DNA of 64,000 nucleotides from an uncultured Bacteroidales bacterium (GTDB taxonomy: Bacteria > Bacteroidota > Bacteroidia > Bacteroidales > Muribaculaceae). Below are positions 17,901 through 25,227 of this stretch, piece by piece; positions within the stretch are counted from its first letter, which is position 1; every line of letters begins with the position of its first letter. A model generated the notes under the pieces. It worked only from the letters and a program-made list of their open reading frames with translations. It was not told the DNA's origin and did no database searches. The translations under genes and the position numbers were made by a program. The stretch lies in assembly GCA_902793405.1 (NCBI GenBank), contig CADBDH010000006.1, positions 1 through 64,000 of the forward strand, in the 5' to 3' direction.

Positions 17901-18199
17901 TCATGTGCGAGGACGACTACAGCAACGGCCACGGCTTTCCCTTCGTCTACAAAGAGCTGGGCATCGGCAAACTCATCGGTACCCCTGTTCCCGGCACGAT
18001 GACCGCCGTGTGGTGGGAGACGCTGATTGACCGTTCGCTGGTCTTCGGTATCCCGCAGGTAGGCTGCCGTGACATGCGCGGCAACTACTGCGAGAACACG
18101 CCGCTGCTGCCCGATGTCGAGGTCTATAACACCCCCGAGGACTACCTCACGGGCCACGACCGCCAGCTCGAGCGCGCCATCCAGGAAATGCTCAAGTAA
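14957..18199 (+). CDS. Tricorn-like protease (beta-propeller plus S41 domain)
   Basis: 1080 residues from the ATG at 14957; the frame is open further up, but the signal peptide (RRVAAIAAVLLAIGATAQ) starts here and TATCTTTG at 14918-14925 is a likely -7 box. Residues about 25-550 are repeated WD40/PD40 propeller blades (SPDGQTIAFSYKG, SPDGQRVAFAS, SPDGRSIVYDS). A Lys/Glu-rich linker follows (about 555-600). The rest is tricorn core, PDZ and S41 peptidase: LNGSHTGARY holds the catalytic His, DDYSNGHGFPF the nucleophile Ser, and ENTPLLPDVEV with DRQLERAI closes the domain. An exported enzyme that degrades peptides is expected. It is followed by a strong terminator. Confidence 0.9.
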   Translation: MTIKRRVAAIAAVLLAIGATAQTNPLWMRFSAISPDGQTIAFSYKGDLFTVPTQGGTAHQLTSNAAYDAYPVWSPDGQRVAFASAREGSLDVYIVDKDGGTPKRLTTDSGNETPLCFLDNGTVLFEATNMPTAQSILFASRSFPQVYQVSTSGGRARLYSALPMQDLSVNANGDILYHDIKGYEDPYRKHHTSSITRDVWLKRDGKFTKLTDFNGEDRTPRWAPDGKSYYYLSEQDGTFNVYKNTIGGKAVQLTRHKGNPVRFLSVANNGTLCYGYNGEIFTLREGSEPQRVDITINADRNDKELIRQIQSNGATAISVSPSGKEVAFVMHGDVYVTSVDYKTTKQVTNTPEQERTIDFSPDGRSIVYDSERGGMWSIYQTSIKNKDEKLFTYATDLVEEQLTNTGHTSIQPAYSPDGKSVAFLEDRATLRAVDVKSKAVRTLMDGKYIYSYSDGDVWFEWSPDSRWLLSSYIGEGGWNSQDVALVNASGNGEVHNLTESGYNEGNAKWVLGGKAMIFTSDRAGFRSHGSWGTEDDVYIMFFDLDAYDRFRMTKEEKVLREEADKEQKKEADKAKDEKNTKKKDNKKKKGATEEKPAVPALQFDLENCRDRIARLTVNSSRLGDYVLSKGGDTLYYQAAFEGGMDLWKHDLRENKTEIVLKGVGGGQMMADKDGKNLFLCTGKGIQKIDLAKGKPEPISFEANFNYRPQEEREYIFNHIWQQVKDKFYVEDIHGVDWEGYRDNYKRFLPYINNNYDFRDMLSEMLGELNGSHTGARYNPEGPSLKTAALGLFLDDNYQGDGLRIEEVIKRGPFDVKKTGVTAGCIIEAIDGNSIPAGEDYNWMLDGKAGKPIRVTVYNPTTKKRFDVNVKAISKGEQTELLYRRWVDRNRALVDSLSHGQLAYVHVKEMNSESFRTVYRELLSDKNRNRKAVIVDERHNGGGWLHDDLCTLLSGKQYQSFVPHGKVVGVDPFNKWTKPSCVLMCEDDYSNGHGFPFVYKELGIGKLIGTPVPGTMTAVWWETLIDRSLVFGIPQVGCRDMRGNYCENTPLLPDVEVYNTPEDYLTGHDRQLERAIQEMLK

Positions 18200-18221
18200 C
18201 CCCTTAATACAACGAATTTTC

Positions 18222-18256
18222 AGGTCGAGTCCCACCTCCCGGGGCTCGACCTTTTT
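18222..18256 (+). terminator. Rho-independent terminator after the tricorn-like gene
   Basis: AGGTCGAGTCCC (18222-18233) pairs with GGGGCTCGACCT (18241-18252) with one G-T pair and is followed directly by TTTTT. Confidence 0.85.
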
Positions 18257-18261
18257 CCACA

Positions 18262-18683
18262 ACGACTAAAAGGAAAACAACAAATACAATAAATACTAAG
18301 CTATCCAGCGCGATATATTTTAAAGACAACTTAAACAACTTAAACAACTTTCTTTCTAAACAACTGATTTATCTGATTACTCTGACTATTCAGCTACACA
18401 GACAAACGACTAATGGGAAAACAACAAATACAATAAATACTAAGCTATCCAGCGCGAGATAATTTAAAGACAACTCAAACAACTTAAACAACTTTCTTTC
18501 TAAACAACTGATTTATCTGATTACTCTGACTATTCAGCTACACAGACAAACGACTAATGGGAAAACAACAAGTACAATAAATACTAAGCTATCCAGCGCG
18601 ATATAATTTAAAGACAACTTAAACAACTTAAACAACTTTCTTTCTTGACAAGCGATTTATCTGATTTCTCTGACTATTCATTA
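18262..18683. repeat. 144-bp tandem repeat, almost three units
   Basis: The motif GGAAAACAACAA recurs at 18272, 18416 and 18560, exactly 144 bases apart. Each unit contains ACTAAGCTATCCAGCGCGA, then short AACAACTTAA steps, then TGATTTATCTGAT. The third unit differs more towards its end. With the palindromes at 18696-18810 it makes up the 640-bp gene-free stretch 18200-18839. No reading frame of note is present. Confidence 0.9.
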
Positions 18684-18695
18684 AGGGGGTGAAAA

Positions 18696-18729
18696 AAGCC
18701 TCTCACGCAAGATTGGACACAAGAGGCTT
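18696..18729. other. AAGCCTCT inverted repeat
   Basis: AAGCCTCT (18696-18703) and AGAGGCTT (18722-18729) can pair over an 18-base loop, immediately before the first GAGACGCAA palindrome. Confidence 0.5.
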
Positions 18730-18731
18730 GT

Positions 18732-18810
18732 AGAGACGCAAAATCTTGCGTCTCTTGGCTTTCATTATAGCACAATTCACGAAAAAAGAGACGCAAAATT
18801 TTGCGTCTCT
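18732..18810. repeat. Two GAGACGCAAAA palindromic repeats
   Basis: AGAGACGCAAAATCTTGCGT plus TCTC lies at 18732-18755, and a perfect 24-bp palindrome of the same family at 18787-18810. Further copies are at 38197-38216 and, inside a coding region, at 49638-49661. This is a dispersed REP-like family. Confidence 0.85.
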
Positions 18811-18839
18811 ACTTATCGGGTCAGTTGGATGTCAAGGGG

Positions 18840-19826
18840 TTACTTGGTGTAGTTGTCGACGACTTTGTTTTTGTCGGGACCCCATTCGCGGTAACGTACC
18901 CACACATGGAGCCAGGCGCGGGCGATGGAGTCGACGGCATCGGCGAGCAGCTTTGCGCTGTAATCGTAGAAATTCTCGAAGGCCGGCGTGAGTTTGTAGT
19001 CTTTTCCCGACATATCCTTGCTGCCCGCGGGAATCATCTCGTAGGCCAACATGTAGGAGTTCTCGGTTACTGCGCTCACATAGTCCCAAGCGCTGTACTT
19101 GCTGTCACCCCATGCATAGATGAACGGACGTGAAATGATTTTCTCCTCGACGGTCTTGATGAGGTCGGTCATCTTTTCGGTAGCCAGGGGGTAGCCCTTG
19201 GGATCGTAGAAGAAGCGGTCATTGTCCTTATCTATCTCGTAGGACTTGTTGACCTCGTCCTCCCAGATTTTTTCTATCGCGGCATGCACTTTGTCGAGTT
19301 TGCGCGCATCGCAGTGCAGCGGCATGTGTGAGTCGGCAATATAGTGGCTCAGGATAAAGAACCTCATGGCCATGTGTGTAGATGACGGGCCGATGGGGTT
19401 ACCTTTTTCCTCGCGGAACTGGATTTTGAAGTTATCCACGATGGTGTGGCACATGGCATTGACACGGTCGCACACGTTACCACCCTCGATGACGAACGGT
19501 TCGTCATAGAGCGAGGATTTCTTCTTCATCATTTGGTAAATCTCCATGGTCTTGGGGAGCTTCTTGAACACGGGAGCAGGGAGATGCGGATCGCCAGGCG
19601 TATACTTTGCACCATGGCTCGAGCCCTGGTCACAGAGCACCTCATCGGGGTACCAGGCACCCTGTACAACAAAATCTCGGTAGTTCTTGAACCAGCGCAC
19701 CAGGCTCCTGGCATACCTCTGAACCTCTTTAGGATGTTTTCCAGCTCCTTCGGTCACGGGAATATTACCCATATCCAAGCGTTTAATGGCCATCATGGCC
19801 AACCATGCGTGAGTATATTTTTTCAT
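18840..19826 (-). CDS. Zinc-dependent phospholipase C / S1-P1 nuclease-like protein
   Basis: 328 residues. The N-terminal THAWLAMMAI and the central RFFILSHYIADSHMPLHCD (about residues 152-170) resemble the zinc-binding His/Asp pattern of the phospholipase C and S1-P1 nuclease superfamily. NVCDRVNAMCHTIVD and a final ARAWLHVWVRYREWG fit an all-helical fold. No signal peptide is seen, which is odd for this usually exported family; the mature-like N-terminus begins right at the His-containing helix. The substrate is unknown. A TATCTTTG -7 box lies on the minus strand at 19891-19898. The upstream gap to the esterase gene holds nothing else recognised. Confidence 0.65.
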   Translation of the reverse strand: MKKYTHAWLAMMAIKRLDMGNIPVTEGAGKHPKEVQRYARSLVRWFKNYRDFVVQGAWYPDEVLCDQGSSHGAKYTPGDPHLPAPVFKKLPKTMEIYQMMKKKSSLYDEPFVIEGGNVCDRVNAMCHTIVDNFKIQFREEKGNPIGPSSTHMAMRFFILSHYIADSHMPLHCDARKLDKVHAAIEKIWEDEVNKSYEIDKDNDRFFYDPKGYPLATEKMTDLIKTVEEKIISRPFIYAWGDSKYSAWDYVSAVTENSYMLAYEMIPAGSKDMSGKDYKLTPAFENFYDYSAKLLADAVDSIARAWLHVWVRYREWGPDKNKVVDNYTK

Positions 19827-19977
19827 AACGGTAAATAATTAATGGTTTTACATTAGGCCATGAGGCATGACCACTCTCTATTCAAGATGACAAAGATATA
19901 ACAAATACTTCAAAAAGAGAAGCTCATTTGCATAAAAAAATTAGACAACGGCAAAAATGATGAAAAGTCAGCCTCCA

Positions 19978-20850
19978 TTATTCCAGATAACGGGAGAAGA
20001 ATTTCCAGATTTCCTCACCCGTGTCGATGTCGCCGTTGTGCCAACTGTGGACGCCGCCCACTACCTCATACAGCCACACGTCGCAGCCGGTCGGGCCACC
20101 CGTGTAACAGTGCTTGACGATGGGGTGACCGCCACCCTCGCCTTGCAGGCTCTCGACGCGCTCGGTCGTCTCACGGGTGCAGCGGTTGCGCGCCACCCAG
20201 TAGCCGATGGCTACGGGCACAGGCAGGTAAGCGCCCCAGCCACCCACGTTCTCCAGGTCGCCCGTCCACTCCGAGACGCGGTCCTCGGTACCATGGATTT
20301 CCATCAGGGGAATGGGGCGTGACGGCTCCAGCTGTTCATACATCCACAGCATCGTCAAACCGGCGATGGGCGCGACGGCCTTGAAGGCCGATTGCTTGCT
20401 GTAGGCCATGAGGTAGCACATCTCACCGCCATTGGACATGCCTGTCAAGAACGTGTTCTTTCGGCTCAAATGATATCTCTTTTGCACATAGCGCGCGATG
20501 CGGCACAGGGCTTTCACGTCATCGACTTTCCATCCTAGCTGGAAGGGATAACCCACGTTCCAACTGGGCTCCCCTTGAGGGTCTTTCAGTCCCTGGGGAA
20601 GACAGACGGCAAAGCCATGGCGGTCGGCAGCAGCCAGCATGGGATTCTCGCGCCAGATGCCAGCGCCATAGCCGTGCAGGATGAATTCCAGCGGTGCGTC
20701 TTTCTGCAGTCCGTCGGGCAGATACATGGCGAAATGCCGCATGTGGCCGTCTACCTTGAGGGAATCGTCGACAAAGCGGCCCGCGTGGCACGGCAGTGTA
20801 GCCAGGGTCAGCGCCAGCGCCGTCAGGACATATTTGAGCAGTCGTTTCAT
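19978..20850 (-). CDS. Exported esterase, PHB depolymerase / LpqC family
   Basis: 290 residues with a signal peptide ending near CHA (residue about 23). The alpha/beta-hydrolase shows the oxyanion region FILHGYGAG, nucleophile motif GMSNGG (about 139-144), an Asp in HGTEDRVSEW and the catalytic His in GGVHSWH near the C-terminus. Relatives include poly-hydroxybutyrate depolymerases and feruloyl or acetyl xylan esterases; a carbohydrate esterase is the likelier role in a gut Bacteroidales. It starts 10 bases after the glycerophosphodiesterase gene on the minus strand, so the two probably share a transcript. Confidence 0.8.
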   Translation of the reverse strand: MKRLLKYVLTALALTLATLPCHAGRFVDDSLKVDGHMRHFAMYLPDGLQKDAPLEFILHGYGAGIWRENPMLAAADRHGFAVCLPQGLKDPQGEPSWNVGYPFQLGWKVDDVKALCRIARYVQKRYHLSRKNTFLTGMSNGGEMCYLMAYSKQSAFKAVAPIAGLTMLWMYEQLEPSRPIPLMEIHGTEDRVSEWTGDLENVGGWGAYLPVPVAIGYWVARNRCTRETTERVESLQGEGGGHPIVKHCYTGGPTGCDVWLYEVVGGVHSWHNGDIDTGEEIWKFFSRYLE

Positions 20851-20860
20851 GATTCTTATT

Positions 20861-21838
20861 TCAGGGTTCCAGCAAGACTTTACGTGCCTGGACAGTACCG
20901 TCGCTCAGGTGACTGACACTGATGCAGATGCCGCCGGCAGCGACATCTCTCGCGACACCCATGCCCGTCATCGGGTTGTAATACTCGGTGGTGTTGATCG
21001 TCGGGGTGGCACCACAGGGCTCCTGTAGGGCACCGGTGCCCCAATCGATATCTTCAAGTTCGGGCATCTCGCTGGGCTTGAGCGAATTGCAAGTCATCAT
21101 ATAGACACCCATGTTGCCATATTTCAAGTAATTGTCCTTGCTGTCCACCGTCCACATAGCCACGTTCAGCCCCATCTGGTGGAAGGTCTTGACGGTATTA
21201 GCGTCGAAGTTGCCGATGGAGATGCTGGGTATGAGGCCATACTGGCGGCACCACTCCTCGTTGCCCTCCCAGTTGGCGTTGCACAGCCACTGGCGGGTGA
21301 ACTGCGGGTAATGCTCGGCAATGTATTCCTGCGACTTTTTCATCGACGTGAGGAAAATAGCCTTGTCGGCCAGTCCCTGGTCAATGACCAGATGGGCCAG
21401 TCCCTCGAAGTTGCTCATGTCATTATTGTTGATGCCGGTGGTCCACTTGAGTTCGATGACGGGAAAGACGCCCTTCTCGACACAGATGGCCAAATACTCG
21501 GCCACGGTACAGATGTGGCCCGTGTAGGTGACGCCGCCGCGAGTCTGGGTATATTGCTCGGCCTGCAACTCGGCCAGGGTGGCATCGGCCACAGTAAGGT
21601 TGCCGCCCAAGCGGTTGGTGGTCTCGTCGTGGCTGATGACATAAAAGCCGTCCTTGGTCACGCGCACATCACACTCCAGCCCGTCATAGCCATACACGTC
21701 GACGCCGTTGCGATAGGCCTCAACGGTGTTCTCCACGCCGATGTTGCATCCGCGGTGACCCACAAACAGCGGTTTCCACGCCCAGGCTTCGGTCGCGAGA
21801 GCCAGTACCATCATGAATGTTATAAGTCGTTTCATCAT
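20861..21838 (-). CDS. Exported glycerophosphodiester phosphodiesterase-family protein
   Basis: 325 residues from the first of two adjacent ATGs (21838 or 21835); AGG directly precedes them and TATATTTG lies at 21863-21870 on the minus strand. The signal peptide ends near AWAW. FVGHRGCNIGVENT, LECDVRVTKDG and VISHDETTNRLGG are the GDPD metal and catalytic motifs, so it should cleave glycerophosphodiesters to glycerol-3-phosphate and an alcohol. The last 45 residues (TEYYNPMTGMGV, LSDGTVQARKVLLEP) resemble the short C-terminal sorting-type tails of Bacteroidales secreted proteins. It leads the esterase gene by 10 bases. Confidence 0.85.
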   Translation of the reverse strand: MMKRLITFMMVLALATEAWAWKPLFVGHRGCNIGVENTVEAYRNGVDVYGYDGLECDVRVTKDGFYVISHDETTNRLGGNLTVADATLAELQAEQYTQTRGGVTYTGHICTVAEYLAICVEKGVFPVIELKWTTGINNNDMSNFEGLAHLVIDQGLADKAIFLTSMKKSQEYIAEHYPQFTRQWLCNANWEGNEEWCRQYGLIPSISIGNFDANTVKTFHQMGLNVAMWTVDSKDNYLKYGNMGVYMMTCNSLKPSEMPELEDIDWGTGALQEPCGATPTINTTEYYNPMTGMGVARDVAAGGICISVSHLSDGTVQARKVLLEP

Positions 21839-21952
21839 CCTATTTGTTTTGATTACCGTCTGCAAATATACGAAAGAAATAACTGAAAAACATGCATTGC
21901 TTATCTTTTTATTATATCTTTGCCATAGTTATTCACCAAACATGCATTTGCT

Positions 21953-22216
21953 ATGAATGATTTCCAATTATCCTTCGCCTCGATTTTAAAGTACATTTCG
22001 ATCGTTCTCATCGTCATCGGTGTGATATCTATCCCTGTCGCTATCTTCTTAGGCTTTGGCCGTGTCTTCAGTACCGCCTTCAGTGAGATATTCTGTGGCA
22101 TGCTGTTTTATGCCTTGTCCATCATCGTGCAGGCAGCGGCCATTTACATCAAGAAGAACACGCCCGAGCCCCGGAATCCCCAAAAGGCCCAAGAGGTTCA
22201 AAAAGATCAGGAATAA
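21953..22216 (+). CDS. Small two-helix membrane protein, unknown
   Basis: 87 residues with two hydrophobic segments (about 12-35 and 44-65) and a charged C-terminal tail rich in Lys, Gln and Glu. No family recognised. TATCTTTG at 21915-21922 is a likely -7 box, giving a leader of about 25 bases. It stands alone between the divergent GDPD gene and the convergent uracil permease gene. That a promoter precedes it and the hydrophobic pattern is clean makes it likely to be real. Confidence 0.6.
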   Translation: MNDFQLSFASILKYISIVLIVIGVISIPVAIFLGFGRVFSTAFSEIFCGMLFYALSIIVQAAAIYIKKNTPEPRNPQKAQEVQKDQE

Positions 22217-22261
22217 TACAAAAGCCGTGGTCCGTGCCAAGCGGGAAAAAACCGTTTGAAT

Positions 22262-23464
22262 TTATGCCTCTTTGGACTGCGGGATGACGAGGTTGAGGAT
22301 GACGCCCGCGATTGCTGCCAGACCGATGCCGCTCAGACTGAATGAGCCCATCGGGATGATGGCGCCACCGATGCCCAAGGTCAACGTCACGCTCACGATG
22401 ATGATGTTGCGGGTCAGATCCAGGTTCACCTTGTGGTGAACGAGATTCTGAATGCCCACCGAGGCGATAGAACCGAACAGCAGCATCATGATGCCGCCAA
22501 GCACAGCGTTGGGGATACTCTGCAAGAGGGCACTCATTTTGCCGATGACCGAAAAGACGATGGCGGTGCCCGCAGCGATGCGGATGACTGCAGGAGAAGT
22601 GATGCGGGTAATCTGCATGGCGCCCGTCACCTCGCTATAGGTGGTCACAGGGGGGCCGCCAAAGAGTGATGCCACCAGGCAGGCCAGACCGTCGCCCAGC
22701 ATGGTGCGGTGCAGGCCGGGGTCCTTGACAAAGTCCTTGTCGGCAACGGCACTCACAACATACACATCACCGATGTGCTCAATGACCGGGGCAATGGCCA
22801 CTGGAATCATAAACAATAACGGCTCCCAGGCAAACTGGGGCAACTTGAAATGCACGATACTGTCGGGCAACGCGAACCATGACGCCGCAGCCACGGCTGT
22901 GAAATCTACCAGCCCCATCAGGCAGGCCACAATATAGCCCACAACGATGCCGCACACCACAGGCACCAGTTTGACAAGTCCCTTACCGAGCACGAGCACA
23001 AGGATGGATGTCAATAGCGAGATGAAGGCCAATATCCAGTTTTCTTGCGCCATCTTGACCGCAGCAGGAGCCAACGAGAGACCGATGCAGATGATGACCG
23101 GCCCGATGACTACAGGCGGGAACAAACGGTCGAGCAGATGGCGCCCCTGCCACTTGATGAGTGCCGACATGGCGAAATAAACCAGTGCCACGCCTGTGAT
23201 GCCGGCGATGGTGCCCGGCATGCCCCACTGCTGTGAGGCCGAAATGATGGGCGCGATAAAGGCAAAACTAGAGCCTAAAAAAATGGGCACCTTTCCTTTG
23301 GTGACCATATGAAAAATAAAGGTGCCGATACCGGCTGTGAATAATGCGGTGGCGGGGTCAAGTCCCACAAGCAAGGGGACTAGGACTGTCGAGCCAAAGG
23401 CGACAAACAGGAATTGAATGCCCACAATGGTTCTTCGGGCAGCGGATAGATTAAGGGTTTCCAT
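22262..23464 (-). CDS. uraA: Uracil/xanthine permease family transporter
   Basis: 400 residues, the usual length for nucleobase/cation symporter-2 transporters, with about 12-14 hydrophobic segments. It has FLFVAFGSTVLVPLL at the start, IFLGSSFAFIAPI, EHIGDVYVVSAVADKDF, and the substrate motif GGPPVTTYSEVTGAMQITR. The LGSSFAF and EHIG motifs are those of the uracil-type (UraA) branch. It imports uracil with protons across the inner membrane. A TACCTTTG -7 box is on the minus strand at 23505-23512 with a TTTC at about the right distance for -33. Uracil specificity is likely, not proven. Confidence 0.85.
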   Translation of the reverse strand: METLNLSAARRTIVGIQFLFVAFGSTVLVPLLVGLDPATALFTAGIGTFIFHMVTKGKVPIFLGSSFAFIAPIISASQQWGMPGTIAGITGVALVYFAMSALIKWQGRHLLDRLFPPVVIGPVIICIGLSLAPAAVKMAQENWILAFISLLTSILVLVLGKGLVKLVPVVCGIVVGYIVACLMGLVDFTAVAAASWFALPDSIVHFKLPQFAWEPLLFMIPVAIAPVIEHIGDVYVVSAVADKDFVKDPGLHRTMLGDGLACLVASLFGGPPVTTYSEVTGAMQITRITSPAVIRIAAGTAIVFSVIGKMSALLQSIPNAVLGGIMMLLFGSIASVGIQNLVHHKVNLDLTRNIIIVSVTLTLGIGGAIIPMGSFSLSGIGLAAIAGVILNLVIPQSKEA

Positions 23465-23677
23465 TACTTCTCTCTCAAAATGATAAGCGTTTTAATTACC
23501 GCCACAAAGGTACAAGCATTTTTCATATTATTGAAAAAGACAGGGGATGTTTTTGCTTTGCCTTTGATTTTTGCCAGTTTTCATTGATTCGACAGGTATT
23601 TTAGGGGAATGGCTGGGATATATTCGTCGAGATTGAGTAAATTTGCGGGTATATTGATCATTAACAGGAGAAAGAAT

Positions 23678-24385
23678 ATGGATTTCAAAGATAAGGTCGT
23701 GGTGGTGACCGGCGGAGCGCAGGGGATTGGCCGCTGCATTGCCGAAGAATTCAGCAAGGCCGGTGCACAGGTGTGCGTGATCGACAAGCAGGACGGTGAC
23801 CACTTTGTAGGTGACATTGCCGACAAATCGGTGCTGGAGCGCTTTGCCAGTGAAGTGATTGAGAAATATGGCCATGTGGATTACCTCATCAACAACGCGT
23901 TGCCGCTCATGAAGGGTATCGACGATTGTTCCTATGAGGAATTTGAGTACGCCATGAGGGTGGGTGTCACCGCCCCTTTCTATCTCACCAAGCTATTTGC
24001 ACCGCATTTCGCCCAGGGTGCAGCCATCGTCAACATCTCGTCATCGCGCGACCGCATGAGCCAGCCCCAGACCGAGAGCTACACGGCGGCCAAGGGCGGA
24101 ATTGCGGCGCTCACCCATGCGCTCGCCGTCAGCTTGGCGGGCCGTGCACGCGTCAACTCCATCTCGCCAGGATGGATAGAAACCCGCAACAAGACCTATA
24201 GCGGGCCAGACGCCATTCAGCAACCTGCGGGCCGTGTCGGCAACCCGCTTGACATCGCCAACATGGTGCTTTACCTGTGTTCATCCAAAGCCGGTTTCAT
24301 CACCGGCGAGAACATCTGCATTGACGGTGGCATGACCCACCAGATGATTTACCACGGCGACCACGGCTGGAAATTGGAGAACTGA
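23678..24385 (+). CDS. Short-chain dehydrogenase/reductase
   Basis: 235 residues from the ATG at 23678, preceded by AGGAG and by TAAATTTG at 23638-23645; the frame is open further upstream but lies inside the promoter. TGGAQGIG (residues 11-18) binds NAD(P). YLINNAL, the catalytic Tyr-x-x-x-Lys in SYTAAKGG, and NSISPGWIET follow, ending in GENICIDGGM. This is a classical SDR of normal length. The substrate is unknown. The stop is one base before the ATG of the AlkD-like gene, so the two are translationally coupled. Confidence 0.85.
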   Translation: MDFKDKVVVVTGGAQGIGRCIAEEFSKAGAQVCVIDKQDGDHFVGDIADKSVLERFASEVIEKYGHVDYLINNALPLMKGIDDCSYEEFEYAMRVGVTAPFYLTKLFAPHFAQGAAIVNISSSRDRMSQPQTESYTAAKGGIAALTHALAVSLAGRARVNSISPGWIETRNKTYSGPDAIQQPAGRVGNPLDIANMVLYLCSSKAGFITGENICIDGGMTHQMIYHGDHGWKLEN

Positions 24386-24386
24386 T

Positions 24387-25136
24387 ATGACAGCGAAAGA
24401 GATCATCAAATATATGGAGTCGTTGCGCGACGAGAAGCAGCGACAGGAGTTGATGCGGTTTTTCAAGACGGGACCGGGCCAGTATGGCGAGGGCGACGAG
24501 TTCCTGGGGCTGAAAGTGCCGCAGACGCGCCAGGTGGTGAAACTGGTCGGCCTTGACCTGCCTGTTGACGAGGTGCCCGAACTGCTGATGTCGCCCTGGC
24601 ACGAGGTGAGGCTATGCGGATTGCTGATGCTGGTCGAGAGGTTTGCCCAATTGGCAAAGAAGAAACTCGAAAACGACGAAGCGGCCATCCAAGGGCGCGA
24701 CGACATCGTGACGATGTACCTGAAACATGCCGAGCGGGCGAACAACTGGGACCTGGTGGACCTGTCGGCACCCAAGACCGTCGGCCACTGGCTGCTATTG
24801 CCCACCCGACTGGGCGACAAACGCGAAATCATGGACGGACTGGCCGCAAGCCCAAACCTGTGGCGGCAGCGCATCAGCATCGTCAGCACCTGGAAAACCA
24901 CTCAGGCGGGCGACCCGTCATGGTGCATGCGCTATGCCGAGTGGCACCTGCACCACCCGCATGACCTGATGCACAAGGCTGTGGGATGGATGCTGCGCGA
25001 GGTGGGCAAACGCGGCAACATGGACTTGCTGCGCGACTTCCTCGACCGTCACGCTCATGAGATGCCCCGCACCATGCTGCGCTATGCCATCGAGAAGATG
25101 ACTGACGACGAGCGCCGTTATTGGATGGCCTGCTGA
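24387..25136 (+). CDS. DNA alkylation repair protein, AlkD-like
   Basis: 249 residues made of HEAT-like helical repeats. Key residues of AlkD DNA glycosylase can be seen: the Trp and Asp in NNWDLVDLSA, the Arg in LWRQRISIVSTW, and the Trp in HKAVGWMLREVGK. AlkD removes N3- and N7-alkyl purines without base flipping. The gene begins one base after the SDR stop codon, so it is expressed with it. Together with the AlkZ-like gene at 11743-12777, the window carries two unrelated alkyl-purine glycosylase families. A second promoter region follows before 25228. Confidence 0.85.
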   Translation: MTAKEIIKYMESLRDEKQRQELMRFFKTGPGQYGEGDEFLGLKVPQTRQVVKLVGLDLPVDEVPELLMSPWHEVRLCGLLMLVERFAQLAKKKLENDEAAIQGRDDIVTMYLKHAERANNWDLVDLSAPKTVGHWLLLPTRLGDKREIMDGLAASPNLWRQRISIVSTWKTTQAGDPSWCMRYAEWHLHHPHDLMHKAVGWMLREVGKRGNMDLLRDFLDRHAHEMPRTMLRYAIEKMTDDERRYWMAC

Positions 25137-25166
25137 GGTACGTGTGCCACTTTTTGGCAAATAAAA

Positions 25167-25198
25167 TTTGCTTTTGTTTTTGACTTGCACTACTTTTG
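25167..25198 (+). promoter_or_regulatory. Promoter of the NamZ-type gene
   Basis: TTTG (25167-25170), 20 bases, TACTTTTG (25191-25198). Transcription should begin near 25205, giving a leader of about 23 bases. Confidence 0.8.
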
Positions 25199-25227
25199 TC
25201 AGTTGATAAAACAATGATATCACCAAA

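Noticed and set aside
15380..18262. 960-codon open frame on the minus strand across the tricorn-like gene
   Set aside because: It is the antisense of a GC-rich gene with a clear protease on the other strand. Its translation is low-complexity Val/Ala/Gly/Leu, with no domain or start signal. The same holds for 5200-6240, 10208-11566, 32328-33509, 35049-36055 and 47635-49131 on the minus strand and 52742-53938 and 56066-57370 on the plus strand.
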